From: Fistularia commersonii
Taxonomy: Eukaryota; Chordata; Actinopteri; Syngnathiformes; Fistulariidae
Assembly: GCA_037954325.1 (NCBI GenBank)
Contig: JBBMNZ010000021.1
Location: forward strand, 12,198,616-12,262,615
DNA length: 64,000 nt
Direction of reading: 5' to 3'
Each line of letters begins with the position of its first letter. Position 1 is the first letter of the stretch. Positions 22,146 through 32,584 of this stretch are shown here, piece after piece. Both the position numbers and the translations under genes were made by a program. The notes beneath the pieces were generated by a model. That model made no database searches, was not told the DNA's origin, and saw only the letters and a program-made list of their open reading frames with translations.

Positions 22146-22920
22146 GGATAACCAGGGCTCGCAGCTGAACATCAACATTTAGGACAAAATAAATCCAGAA
22201 GTTGTTCTTCACACGGCTACCCATCTGATAGCCTATGGTTGTTTTTCCTGCCATGCGGCTTCGCTCCCCATATTGTCCATGTCATCTTCTTTTTCGCGGT
22301 GGTTTGTTCTTGAGCGGCGCTTAAGGTGCACGTCACATACGTTTGGGTCACACCGGTCCCAACTTTGCAAAACTAAAACGTTCCCCTAGAGGAGGAGGAC
22401 CCCCTAGAATGGAATTTAGCACTTCAAGTTTTATGTAGATTTTATGTAGGCTGTAGATTTGAAAAGACAAACTGCTGTGGGAGAGATACACTTCTATCTG
22501 TTGTTTCCTGATGGCGGCTGTGACGAAAGCTGAGACTGTTGCCGGGCCGACGCCTATCAAACTCTGCACATTTGGGTCAAGTGTAGGGCTTCTTCCCACC
22601 AGTGTTTATTACAGCGAAAAGTGCAATTATCACTTTGTCACAGGCGATGCAGATTTAAGTGCCGCATCGGAAACAGCTTTGTGTGTGTTCTTCTTACTTT
22701 ATTATTATCATTCATTGTTTTACCGTACAACAACCATTACTTTTACACAAAATTACCACATTTAATCATATACATGTACTTGTAAATACACATGCATATG
22801 TTATATATATTTCAATTTTTTTTTACATACCTTTAACTTTATCTTTATTCATTAATTTCGATATTTACTGGTCTTTGTATATTATTTTTATTATTCTTTA
22901 TTTTATTCTTTATTTTTATA
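22146..22920. other. Unassigned stretch
   Basis: No recognised feature. Minus frame 22348-22599 and plus frame 22511-22765 overlap and lack motifs. T/A-rich after 22690. Confidence 0.35.
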
Positions 22921-22995
22921 CAGAGATGTTTTGATTCTCCTGAAAAGCAATTTCCCCCCTGGAGGATCAATAAAGTATTCTGATTTTGATTCAAT
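22921..22995 (+). mobile_element. LINE 3' end (GGATCAATAAAGTATTCTGATT type)
   Basis: Reads CAATTTCCCCCCTGGAGGATCAATAAAGTATTCTGATTTTGATTC, the standard 3' terminus of a fish CR1/Rex1-group LINE. The reverse form with the same consensus is at 43445-43510. Only the terminal 70 or so bases can be assigned. Confidence 0.7.
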
Positions 22996-23004
22996 TCATT
23001 TATA

Positions 23005-23085
23005 TAGCAAAGAGGGTCACAAGGGGAGGTTGGAGCCAATCCTAGATGACACTGGGGGAGAAGTGAGGGTCCACCAATCACAGCA

Positions 23086-23143
<58 letters not shown>

Positions 23144-23220
23144 TCACCCTGGGTTTCACACTCATAGGCATTTGAAACTGCTGCAAGGAATTTTCTTTTT
23201 AGCTCATTGTCCTGGTACCC
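23005..23220 (-). repeat. Abundant fish repeat containing a (CA)28 microsatellite
   Basis: Minus-strand modules: GGTTGGAGCCAATCCTAGATG, ATCACAGCATCACA, then (CA)n at 23087-23142, and CATTCACCCTGGG..TTTCACACTCATAGGC. The CA tract has expanded inside the repeat, at the position where other copies read ATATAGAG. Confidence 0.65.
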
Positions 23221-23689
23221 CTTCTGGTTTCCAGCCCCGGACGGCACCTCAACAACCAATTATAACATCAGTAAGGCTTTTAAGGAATTCAGTCTTCTCA
23301 CATTTTGGTTGATGACTTTCTTAAAAGCAGGATTCAACTAAAAATTGAAATTTTATCGAATTTCATTTTGAAGTTGACAGAAGATCGGGTTCCAGAGAGT
23401 GAAGCCCACACATGAGGTGGTGGAGGTTTGCGTGCAAATCCTCTTTTTATTGATCTTTTGCACGAGCCTATCATTCAAGAGTCATGCCAAGGACAAAAAA
23501 CAAATTGTGTCCCAGTAAGGCAGTGTTACAATGATTGATAACTTGTTGATAACAATCTCTTCAGACTGTTTTTTCTGCAATAGAGATTGCTTTCCTGAGT
23601 ATCCACAAGTTGGGAAAAAGAGCCCCGCATAATCATGAATATTAATGGTGGAAACTCTTCCTCTATATAAATTTACACATATATATATA
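23221..23689. other. Unassigned stretch
   Basis: No gene recognised; ends in a short TA tract (23676-23690) that is the target of the MITE. Confidence 0.35.
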
Positions 23690-23691
23690 TA

Positions 23692-24042
23692 CTGCTCAAA
23701 AAAATGAAGGGAACACTGAAACAACACAATGTAACTCCAATCACACTTGTATGAAATCAAACTGTCCACTTAGGAAGCAACACGGATTCATTTTGACTAG
23801 TTTTAAGGATATTACATCAAAGTTGGATTTTTCCAACTGTTTTTCCTCAATTTTGAGAGCGAGTCCAAATCCAGACCTGCATGTGTGAACACATTTGATT
23901 TCCACTGATCAATGTTGTGTGATTTTGTTGTCAGCACATTCAACTATGTAAAAAACAAAGTATTTAATAAGAAGATTTCATTCATTCATTCATTCGGATC
24001 TATAATGGGTTATTTTAGTGTTCTTTTTATTTTTTTTAGCAG
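23692..24042 (-). mobile_element. Tc1-like MITE, copy 2
   Basis: The left end CTGCTCAAAAAAATGAAGGG and right end TTCTTTTTATTTTTTTTAGCAG are inverted repeats, flanked by TA (23690-23691) and TG (24043-24044, presumably mutated TA). The internal order is the reverse complement of copy 1, with the same junction joining the GGTCTGGATTTGGA side to the TTTGATGTAAT..CCTTAAAAC side. A (CATT)n expansion lies at 23979-23995. Confidence 0.8.
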
Positions 24043-24050
24043 TGTATATA

Positions 24051-24615
24051 TACCGTATTTTTCCGAATTATTGAGCACACCTGAATATAAGCCGTACCAG
24101 CAAAAAATAAACAAATAAATATATGTGTTCATAAATAGGCCGCACCTCTATAAGCAACAGGTGTCCTTGTTGTAGCATCAGATATTTACCCACAGAAACA
24201 TTTTTCTTAATTGGTAATCAATAAATACATACAGATAACAGCTCCAAATACAAACTGGAAATGCTTTTTTTTCCGAACAGTGCCTGTAACATGGTTGATT
24301 AGATTAATCAAGATTAATAATAAATAACACAAGGAAAAGTCCATCTATTTTCTATCCCCCCTTTGTCCGACTCCAGCTGATCGCTATCTTCATCTTCTTC
24401 CTGCGCGCTAAAACCATTAAAATTGTCTTCTTCAGTGTCGGAATTGAACAGCCTCAAGAATTTCATGGTAATTTCATTGGTCCGGTGTGACGAGGCTAAA
24501 TATTTTGACGCGTTAGCCCCCCCAAACAATCCATATATTAGCCGCATCGCTGTTTAAGCTACACTGAAAAAGCATGTGAAAAAAAGTAGCGGCTTCTAGT
24601 CCGGAAAATACGGTA
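24051..24615 (-). mobile_element. Pogo-like DNA transposon (copy C), both ends intact
   Basis: Ends are TACCGTATTTTTCCG (24051) and CCGGAAAATACGGTA (24615), i.e. about 13-base inverted repeats with TA at both edges. On minus, a 77-codon frame (24314-24547) reads RLFNSDTEEDNFNGFSAQEE and then DSDQLESDKGGIE, matching copy B. Only this acidic transposase tail remains, so the copy is non-autonomous. It sits nine bases right of the MITE, both in TA-rich sequence. Confidence 0.75.
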
Positions 24616-24775
24616 TTTTTATTCGCAAATAAATTTCAATTGAATTGGTTACTTGGAAAAGGGATCAGTCTAGAATGAAAAAAATATATAAAGTAAGAAT
24701 CACCAAGAAAATAACTGGCTGAATCATGTTTGGACTATGAATCAGTTCCCGCTGCAACAGAAAGCATTGATGAGA
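24616..24775. other. Short unassigned spacer
   Basis: A/T-rich, no features. Confidence 0.4.
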
Positions 24776-25400
24776 GGACCTGACCTTTTAATGGATATGA
24801 CTACCGTGTCCCACAAGACCATCGCAATTTTAAAAGCCAGAGCTTCATTTCGGATATTAGGCATTGACCATGTACCTCGGGGAGATCCTGTGATTTGAGC
24901 CGTTCGGTCCCTGTACAACCGGTGTCGGAGCTCGGTAAACATTGTCGGCGGTAAGTCGGATTTGTTTCCGGTGATGGTCGGACTCTGTCAGGGGGGCCCT
25001 TTGTCACATCGTCTGTGCCTAACCTTTGAGGACAGGATTTCTAGAAATGACCGGGATGTCGAGGGGGTCTGGTTTGGTAGCCTCAGAATCGGGCATCTCC
25101 TTTTTTGCAGATGATGCGATTCTCTCACCGGCCGCGATGAGAATAAGTGCCTCCGTGGTTCTGAGCTGGAAACAGGCGCAGCACCATCTCCGGGTCGGGG
25201 ATGAGATTTCTACCCAAGCTGGAGGAGTTCAAGTATCTGGAGATTTTCACGATTGAGGGAGAAGTGCTTGGTTCTACATTTATCCGCGACGGTAAAGAAG
25301 GAGTTGAACCGAAACCCGAAGCTCTCGATTCAACGGTCAACGATGAGTGGATTCTAACAATAACTATTAATTTGGCCATTTGACCACAATGCACCTCAGG
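24776..25400 (+). pseudogene. Rex3-type RTE reverse transcriptase fragment
   Basis: On plus it carries GGACTCTGTCAGGGGGGCCCTTTGTCAC (usual Rex3: CAGGGCTGCCCTTTGTCACCG, the region used to detect Rex3 in teleosts). This is followed by the catalytic box F-A-D-D at 25104-25115 in the frame GISFFADDAIL, then RISASVVLSWKQAQHHLRVG and the EEFKYLE..GEVLGSTFIRDG segment near 25225-25300. Stops and frame changes make it dead. Both the N-terminal endonuclease part and the 3' end are missing. Confidence 0.8.
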
Positions 25401-25404
25401 GAAT

Positions 25405-26385
25405 GTTATTACATTACATTACATTGCAATCATTTGGCAGACGCTTTTATCCAAAGCGACTTACAAGAAGTGCAATTCAGTCACCGAAGAGCCAAAGTAC
25501 TGGTAGTCAGAAGTGAGAAGTGACCACTCAACCAAATAACCATCTCAGATCCATATACATACATACATTCATCTCGCCCTTTTTTTTTTTTCTCAGGGGG
25601 TTGGGGGCAAAGTGCGATCAGTAGGGCAGTGCTTGGTGAGGAGGTATGTTTTCAACCCCCGCTGTGCTGACCTTTTTCGGGAGTTTGTTCCGCCACTGAG
25701 GAGAGAGACCGAGATGATCCGAGACCAGTTCGATCAGCAGCCGGGGGATCTGAGTGATGATGTGGACGGTCGCCCAGAGGTGGCGGATCGCAGGGGACAG
25801 GTAGGGACATGTGGCTTGACCATACCCATTCACTGCCCGGTAGTCGAGCACCAGGGACTTGAACTTGAGGGGTAGTTGTATGGGTGAATTTGGGACGGTT
25901 GAACACCAGGTGGGCTGCCGTTTTCTAAATAAGCCCCAGAGGCCTGACGGTCACTGAAGGAGGGAGTTGCAGAAGTCCAAACAAGAGATGACTAGAGTCT
26001 GGATAAGTATCTGCGCTGTATCCTTCTTGAGGAATCTGCGGCTCTTCCTGACGTTGTAGAGGAGGAATCTGCAGGATTTTGCGACTGCTGCGACGTTCGC
26101 TGAGAATGCCAGTTGGTTGTCCAGGCCCGCGCCCAGGTTTCTCACAGTTGGGGTTGGCCTTACCACGGTGTTGTGGATGGTGATGGCCAGGTCTCTGTGC
26201 GGACAACCTTTCCCCGGGAGAAAGAGCAACTCGGTTATGTTTAATAAGTCACGCATCGAAGTCATCAACAAATTCACACATTGCTGGCACAGGATAAAAA
26301 AGACCGGAGTGAGTAAAATAAACGCCCGTTGATTCCAGAGCGCGGAGCCAAATGTTTGTGTTTGATTAGATGGCAAATCCCTCAA
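25405..26385 (-). mobile_element. L2-group LINE, 5'-truncated, with 3' tail
   Basis: Minus strand, read from high to low coordinates. A 144-codon frame (25951-26385) contains ELLFLPGKGCPHRDLAITI, VRNLGAGLDNQLAFSANVAA and LIQTLVISCLDFCNSLL, the late RT thumb region of fish L2. A frameshifted FNRPKFTHTT segment follows near 25900, then EQTPEKGQHS near 25680. The 3' UTR ends with AAGTCGCTTTGGATAAAAGCGTCTGCC and the tail (GTAAT)n at 25405-25425. About 980 bases of the 3' end are preserved. Degenerate but well recognisable. Confidence 0.85.
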
Positions 26386-27054
26386 AAGAAGTGGAGACGT
26401 TGGAGATTAGAACGTCAAACATTTAATGGCACCATCGGGAATGTCAGTTCACCAGCAAAGTCAGCGGAGCCGGAAGTTATTACCCTTCCAGCTGTTCAGT
26501 TTGGCGTGCCTTGATTTTTACCTCGCTTGTCCATCGCTTCCTTCTGTGTGTTTGTCTGTGTTTTCATAAGAGACACACCAATTATGTATTTCCACACACA
26601 AATTTTACATTCCAGGCACCAAACTGTCTGAAAACCGAGCTGCTGGCAGCAATAAAACTTCTATCTATTTCCTCCAGAAGAAACTCTTCCAACTGACGGC
26701 TGACTTCTGTAATCATTTGGAAAGCTCTTGCTTCACAACTGTGAACGATAAATCTTTTAACTGATATGGATTTGACGGTTCTTTCTTTTATTCTTCTTCA
26801 TTTCTCGATGTATCATATAACAAATAAATCCTGGGTCAAAGGGAATCAAGTGAGGAATTCATAAAATGGCAAAGGCGAAGGAACTGTCTTGCGGCTTTCT
26901 TGCTGTTTTGTCCGTAATCCATCGCGCTCTAACAAGAACCACCGTTGCTTCGTTTTTAGTTTCGTATCGCTCACTTTTACAACTTGTCATCCATCGTTCT
27001 GGCACAATTACCTGCACTCTCCGACAATGTTTTGCATCCATATAAAAAACAACG
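26386..27054. other. Unassigned stretch
   Basis: No gene recognised. A 147-codon plus frame (26889-27332) runs into the SINE-like repeat and hAT element downstream and contains no domain. Confidence 0.35.
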
Positions 27055-27235
27055 GGGAACATTCCTGGTTTGATTCCAAGTGTTTGAGTCGATGTGTTGT
27101 TGAGCAAGACACTGAACCGCTAACTGCTCCGCCAGCGCTGTTCCTTAACAGCCTTCTGCTAGCCTTCATCCTCGATGGGTTAAATGCAGTGGTCAAATTT
27201 ATGTATATGCATGCTTTACGTGACAATAGAGGTAT
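27055..27235 (+). repeat. SINE-like repeat
   Basis: Contains TTGATTCCAAGTGTTTGAG, TGTTGAGCAAGACACTGAACCGCTAACTGCTCC, and GATGGGTTAAATGCAGTGGTCAAATTT. This is the most complete of the three copies (others 9430-9625 and 39365-39475). Fish tRNA-derived SINEs have this order. Confidence 0.6.
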
Positions 27236-27293
27236 TTCTTCTTCAAAAAAAAACTGTCCCGTCTCCATGGAGCTACAACTCCAAAGTTTAAAG

Positions 27294-27778
27294 CAGAAGT
27301 GGGCAAACTTTATAGCTCAGGCGCCGCATTGACTTAAAATTTGACAGATGGCCTGGGACAGCACAAGATACGATATATATAAAAAAAAAAAAAAAATCTA
27401 ATTCTTTAACATATCAGACTCGTCTGACATTTATCTGAACATCGTCTGACATTTGCTTTGAAAATAAAAAACGCTTGGTTTTGAATGCCCTGACGTTAGC
27501 TTGCATTTCATGCACAAACTGTTTTTTCCCTTGTAGCTTCACGTCAGGCGCGTTCATGTGCGTCAATATGTCCGCAGTAAAGACTAAATCACAAAGCCGA
27601 TCTCGTCACTCAGCTTAGGGAAATTCTCATATGTTTTCAAGTAGCTCCAAAAATGATATAATTTCCTATTTGAGCTCCCACATTCATCGATCCAAATTCT
27701 GTACCAATCTTTGGTGGGCCGGATTAAAAGGACCAACGTGCCGGATGTGGCCCGCGGGCCGTACTTTGCCCAGCCCCG
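27294..27778 (-). mobile_element. hAT element with transposase scrap
   Basis: Termini CAGAAGTGGGCAAACTTT and AAGTACGGGC.. with TTTGCCCAGCCCCG; flanking 8-mers GTTTAAAG (27286-27293) and GTCTAGAG (27779-27786) agree at 6 of 8. On minus, 27414-27602 reads DRLCDLVFTADILTHMNAPD then VKLQGKKQFVHEMQANVRAF, ending in a stop. This is the conserved hAT transposase segment normally written as CDLAFLVDI..HLN.LN..LQG, as in GTF2IRD2/ZBED-type hATs. The N-terminal BED finger and C-terminal dimerisation domain are missing. Confidence 0.8.
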
Positions 27779-27949
27779 GTCTAGAGGAATGAAACAGGGA
27801 ATCGTTCTAGCGCTATCAGACTGTAAAACTCCTCCACCTTGGTTAAATCAGGAGCAACACCGAGGCACCTCCAGCATCTCCTGCACATCATGTCAACATA
27901 CTCAAACATTGCACTCAGGGATATACTTCATGCACATGTTTCAAAATTA

Positions 27950-28290
27950 TCGGTTCAGTCTTGGGAAATTCGTATCGAAATCTTCTTGTCGTGGCAACTG
28001 GACTTGAATCTCTTCCCTTGAAGACATTTCACCCCCCACGCCCGAGAGGCTTCTTCAGTTCCAATGGCCTTTTGGGAGTTTCCGTATATATCCGTCAGGG
28101 TTGTGGGCGGGTTATGATAGGTTATGATAGCTTGTTCTGCAGATGGAAGAGTTGATCGGCAGAAACTAGGCCGCAGGGGGTTGTTATGTTCATGGGGGTG
28201 TCGTTTGGTGGGGCCAAAGGAGCAACTTTTGTGGATTACCTGGATTAGACTGTGAAAAGGTAAAGCCAGACGTCTCAGAATGTGAAACAA
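27950..28290 (+). repeat. Penelope-like (tentative) dispersed repeat
   Basis: Core CTTGTCGTGGCAACTGGACTTGAATCTCTT..GAAGACATTTCACCCCCCACGCCCGAGAGGCTTCTTCAGTTCC, followed by GTCAGGGTTGTGGGCGGG, GTTGATCGGCAGAAAC, GGGGGTTGTTATGTTC and AAAGGAGTGAAACCTATTGG. The same module order appears around 45720-46390, and in reverse at 46515-46781. Confidence 0.55.
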
Positions 28291-28410
28291 AGGAGTGAAA
28301 CCTATTGGAATACATGGACTGGATTTTTCTTTTGTTCAGACAAAATCTCTCTCTACTTATTTATCCATCATCCTTTTATCCATCAGAATGTCTGGGCATA
28401 AATAATCCTT
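28291..28410. other. Short unassigned spacer
   Basis: Nothing recognised. Confidence 0.4.
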
Positions 28411-28422
28411 AAAATCCTGATA

Positions 28423-28705
28423 TGTATAATTGGAGAGTTGAGGATATTATCTCTATTTGACCGAGCTAGATGTTTTTTTTTTTGTTTTGTTTTTTTTTAC
28501 ACTCTTTGTTGTATTTTAGTTTTTTTCTTTCCTTTTTTTTTTTCTTTCACTTGCTATTAAGGAAATAAGTGAATTGCTAAATGAATGGTTGAAATAATTA
28601 TACCTATAAAGAATATTGTATAATGTGTATCTTGTCATGACGTTTTGTAAGAATGATTGTGACTGTCAAAGAAACTGTTCTAATTAATGTTCAAAAAAAA
28701 AAAAA
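28423..28705 (+). mobile_element. L1-like 5'-truncated retroposed fragment with poly-A and 12-bp duplication
   Basis: Flanked by AAAATCCTGATA at 28411-28422 and 28706-28717. It ends in an A-tract that runs into the right duplication. The body is T-rich with TTTTTTTTGTTTTG-type pyrimidine stretches, then CTTGTCATGACG and GAAACTGTTCTAATTAATGTTC before the tail. Poly-A plus a 12-base target duplication is the signature of L1-type retrotransposition. The body looks like a LINE 3' UTR but has no coding part. Confidence 0.7.
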
Positions 28706-28717
28706 AAAATCCTGATA

Positions 28718-29380
28718 GGATCACAGAAGTGCCTGTCACACGTACTCATAGAAAAATAGGATTTGGAAGATTTGTTTAGAATTTCGAGTCAAATGCCATA
28801 TATTATGATGAAATTATATCATTTAAAATGTGAATATTAGAATGATTCCCGTATGTGATGTTTGTGAGGGATTGTGGAAGTTCAATGCTGCTTCCTGGAT
28901 GCCTTTGGGTTCTTTCTGAGGGGAAGATGCATAGCATGACATATCTGCAGTTGACATCACTATGGCGATGTTGTGATGGGATGGCCATACTCATCCGTTC
29001 ATGGCTAGACTCTTCTATGACACATGTGTGGTGATTTATTATTTAAACCTAAGTCCAGAGCGGAAAAAATCTTGGGAAATGTGACATTTCATTCTGGATG
29101 AATATGTGTGATGTCTCAACATGAGCAGCTCCGCCATTAATAAAGAATTGGATATGATACATCTTTGAAAGATAAATGCGGCTTTCAAGGATTAAATCCC
29201 TCAAAAGTAGCGGCTACTCTGTTTTTTTCTTCTTTTTTTTTTCTGAGCTTAAAATGGAGTTTTGTTTTCTTTTAATTGGAAAATGTACTTCTTCTCTGAC
29301 TCTTGCATCACCACATTTACATAAAGATAACGGCTTAATAAAAGGGAAAAGCAGCATTAAATTCTAAACCTAAGTCTAAA
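28718..29380. other. Unassigned stretch
   Basis: No gene recognised. Pyrimidine-rich run at 29221-29243. Confidence 0.35.
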
Positions 29381-29556
29381 TCACCGCATTGTAAGGCGCA
29401 TAGAACAGTCAAATAAGTCAATTAAACTTTATTAATAAAATACAAACCAATGTTGAATGAATGAAATCTTCTTATTAAACACTTAATAAATCATTTAGTT
29501 ATTTTTAGCTGGCGCGGCTTATATTCAGGTGCGCTCAATAGTCCAGAAATTATGGT
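29381..29556 (+). mobile_element. Composite scraps: transposon end, Tc1-MITE piece and pogo-like terminus
   Basis: ACCGCATTGTAAGGCGCATAG (29382-29402) looks like another pogo-type terminus. TTGAATGAATGAAATCTTCTTATTAAACAC (29453-29482) matches an internal block of the Tc1-like MITE at 12450-12490. GTTATTTTTAGCTGGCGCGGCTTATATTCAGGTGCGCTCAATAGTCCAGAAATTATGGTA (29498-29557) is the pogo-like right end, as at 13060-13126. Confidence 0.5.
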
Positions 29557-29592
29557 AAATAAAATTTACCAGAATTTAAATTTTATTTCACG

Positions 29593-29843
29593 TATTGACA
29601 GACACTGATCTGTCCAACATAAGGATTGACACGGCGAAAAATACTGGATCCTTATACACATTCACAGTCAGTGAGTGAACATTCGACAAAGAACGAACCA
29701 GCGGTCGCCTTCCATAGTACGTGTGATTAAGAATGTGTTACAATACAAAGTTGCGCGATTGGTTGTCGGACTAAAAGACCGTTTTAAGTGTTGACATAAA
29801 CATTGATACTTTCCCCTGCTTTACTGCAGTGCTTGTCTTCTTT
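29593..29843 (+). repeat. Unidentified dispersed repeat R, copy 2
   Basis: Shares with 12806-13058 the blocks CACATTCACAGTC, GACAAAG.ACGAACCAG, GTGTGATT..GAA, TTGTCGGACTAAAAGACCGTTTTAA and GCAGTGCTTGTCTTC in the same order. Family unknown. Confidence 0.6.
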
Positions 29844-30589
29844 TTTTGACGCCTTATTACAAAAAAAAACCTTGGGGAGGGGGGGGCATCTTATTGCAGC
29901 TATAAATTGGGCTTCATTTGCTCATTGAAGCAGATGCGCATGGTTCATGAAGCGCTATCGTAGTTTTACGCCGGAGGCTCCCCTCAACCCCGACCGTTGG
30001 TTACACGCCACACTGTAGCGCCGGGTCAGATGAGGCTATCATTAATTAAAAGCATGTGCTCCATGGAAGCACTTCTGTGCGATGCAATAAAACAAGTTTA
30101 TAGCTTCCCCGCCGCCACTCCTCCCTGCTCACGCTCCCCCCCCACCACCACCATCCCCTCACTTTTCATGTCTATGACAAAATGCCCTCTGTCTGGTCAG
30201 AGCATAACTCTCCTCCCGCTGACAGCTCCAGGATTATGACTGTGGGGAAGGGAATGAGATGAGTGGGAACGGGAGGAAACAACTGGCCTCCTCAAAGTCA
30301 TCATAGCAGCCATAGATTAGAGAGTATCCTCTCCCTCAGTTGTCTTGGCAGGCGGACGACGTGTCACGGCGCGCATGCTGATCAGTTGCAGGAGGGATGA
30401 GGGATGAAGGGCGACAGAAATAAGACGGGGGAAAGGGAGAGGAAAAAAAAAAAAAAAAAGGGTCACGCTGTTTTAATTGTGCAAAGTTTCAGTCTGACAG
30501 AGACCTTTGTTAAATGTTGTCAAAAAGAAAGAAGGGAGGTCGGTGTCCTCAAACCAGGAGAAAAAAAGACCGGGTCCCAAAGCAACCGG
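29844..30589. other. Unassigned stretch
   Basis: No gene recognised. C-rich at 30125-30160; A-run at 30443-30459. The 80-codon plus frame 29997-30239 has no motif. Confidence 0.35.
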
Positions 30590-31280
30590 CGCTTCTTCTC
30601 ATTCCCTCATTCAATAAGAAGCGACGGGATTGGCTGATTTGAGGTGCGCGCTGTGACAGGAGTCCAGGCTGGGCTTTCATTGGCTGAGATGTGGCTGGTT
30701 CTCCAGAAGCGAAACGACTTACGCCAGCCATCTAAAGACTTTGAAAAGATTTGGAAAAACTCGAGGAGAACCATCATCTGAAGACTAGGTTGTAGATTTT
30801 TAAGGCTGGATGAGGCTACAACTACAACTAGATTCTTTCACCAATTTTTTTCCGAGCAATATTTCCACCGGGTATTTGCAGAGCCTCTTTTATTTCAGTC
30901 CCTCGCTTTCCCTTCTCCGCTCGGTGGTGATATGTTGACATCGTACAAGCCGGGTTTTTCTGCCCGAAGCTCCACCGTCAGGCCTTTTTCTGGACGATCC
31001 ATCTTGATCCAGACGTCCCTCGCCGTTCCCGTTCATCCACGCCACCAGCAAATATCACCGAAACTCCTCTGGTGATTGTTTGTCTTTCCCGTTTGCAGTT
31101 TCGTGAGAGCTCATCTGCTGGTTGTTGGTTGGGTTCCATCAACGTAAAGAATAAGAATAAAGAATTGATATCGTTGTAAATCCATGACTAGGATAAGACT
31201 GATCAAAGATTTGACGGGAGCGCGCTGTGACTCCTGCAAGACTTCAGTAAAAGGCTTACGATTTCCTTCCTACTTCCAGT
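30590..31280 (+). promoter_or_regulatory. Possible promoter / 5'-UTR block with paired inverted CCAAT boxes
   Basis: Two identical 9-mers ATTGGCTGA lie at 30629-30637 and 30679-30687, exactly 50 bases apart. These are inverted CCAAT boxes of the NF-Y type. Downstream sequence to about 31280 is repeat-free, without long open frames, and pyrimidine-rich in places (TCAGTCCCTCGCTTTCCCTTCTCC), as in 5' UTRs. No TATA box or initiator can be fixed, and no downstream exon was recognised. Speculative. Confidence 0.25.
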
Positions 31281-31463
31281 TGTGAGTCTACGACTGTGAA
31301 AATCGTTATATTTAAGCCCAGCATGAGTGCACCCTGTCCAGGATTGAATGCATTATACAGTACTCCAACAAAGCGACATTCCCAAACAACCGGCAATCGG
31401 TCGGCTTCCCAGAATTATCGACTTCGCTTCTTTACAGCCAGAACAGATGGGAGGATGAAATGG
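31281..31463. other. Unassigned stretch
   Basis: A 63-codon plus frame (31296-31487) starting MKIVIFKPSMSAPC is not recognised and ends inside the adjacent hAT element, so it is probably fortuitous. Confidence 0.35.
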
Positions 31464-31471
31464 TTGTATGG

Positions 31472-32576
31472 CAGTGACGTGCGGTGACGTTCATGGCTGA
31501 CGTCATCACAGTCTGATTTACAATATATGAACCCTACAAAGTAGCTTATTCACCATTTTATTGGCAGCAGTTGACAAGTTTTGTTTAAAATATCATATCA
31601 GCATTCTTTACATATACAAACTGTAGCATTGAAAAAAAGCACATTTAAAAGAAACGTTATTATCTCTTACCTTCTGAAGAAAAGCATCGATAACTTGCTT
31701 GTAGAAGTCCTCCTTATCTTTCTTCAGTTTTAAAAGTCCCTCCGTCTCAATGGAAATCATTGCCAGTGAGGACAGTTGTTCTTGATCGGTCCTGTTCAGA
31801 CTGTATATTTTGAATCTTTTCGGTGCCGAGAATGAGCGCTCCGCCCGATGCCGTCGTAGCCGGAACGGTGACCACCGGCCGGAGCAACTTTGTCGCCTCG
31901 AGAACAGTTTGAATGAGATCCTTTGGGGCCAAAAAGTTGAGAAGCTGCCCAGGAGATTTACATTCATCCCTCACCGTTTATGAGCTATACAGCCCGATGA
32001 GATTGGGAAAAAATAGCTGGATGGCTGCACTTGACTTGCAAACTGTTTACCGTAGCTTGTTATTGCTAATTCTATTATTCTGTAGCCGAGTAGTAAGAAG
32101 GATCCCTGGTATCAGCGGTGCCCCCTACCGTGAGGCACCGTCACTGCGTGCCTCACTTAATGTCTCTTTGCTCTCGTTTTATGATTATGAGAAACACAGG
32201 AAACACATTGCAATTCTTGACGAAAAACATTAGACACATTAGCTAAACTATTGAAATTTAGTTCATAAATTAAAAGTGTTTTTTAATATACAGCAATACG
32301 GTCTCAGTGCATAGCATGGCAGCACAGTTAGCAAAATCATTGTGCAATCCATAGTGGGATCACCTGGTTGCCGTGTCACCGCACGTCTCTTCTTCATATT
32401 TGAACGGTAAATGCGAATTGTTTGTTTTTGTGATTTGAAAAAAATAACTAAAAATGGTGAACAAATCACTGAATAAATATAACCATTCAATTTATTTTTT
32501 TCATTTTGCATTTTTTTCTTCTCATAATGACAGGTGAGGCCCAGCCTCCCCTGCCTCTACTGACTGCACGTCACTG
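31472..32576 (-). mobile_element. hAT element retaining transposase C-terminal domain
   Basis: Termini CAGTGACGTGCGGTGACG (31472) and CTGACTGCACGTCACTG (32576) are inverted repeats. Flanking 8-mers TTGTATGG (31464-31471) and CTGTACGG (32577-32584) agree at 6 of 8, both differences being C/T. On minus (31608-31967) the tail of a hAT transposase reads ERSFSAPKRFKIYSLNRTDQ then EQLSSLAMISIE and LKLKKDKEDFYKQVIDAF. This is the hAT dimerisation region (usual form ERSFSALKRIKT..). The upstream 80 residues are garbled and the rest of the transposase is gone. Confidence 0.85.
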
Positions 32577-32584
32577 CTGTACGG

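Noticed and set aside
25951..26385. Host gene on minus strand (144 codons)
   Set aside because: Clear L2 reverse-transcriptase region with the L2 tail at 25405; no start consistent with a gene.
26889..27332. 147-codon plus-strand frame
   Set aside because: Its second half is the SINE-like repeat at 27055-27235 and the hAT edge.
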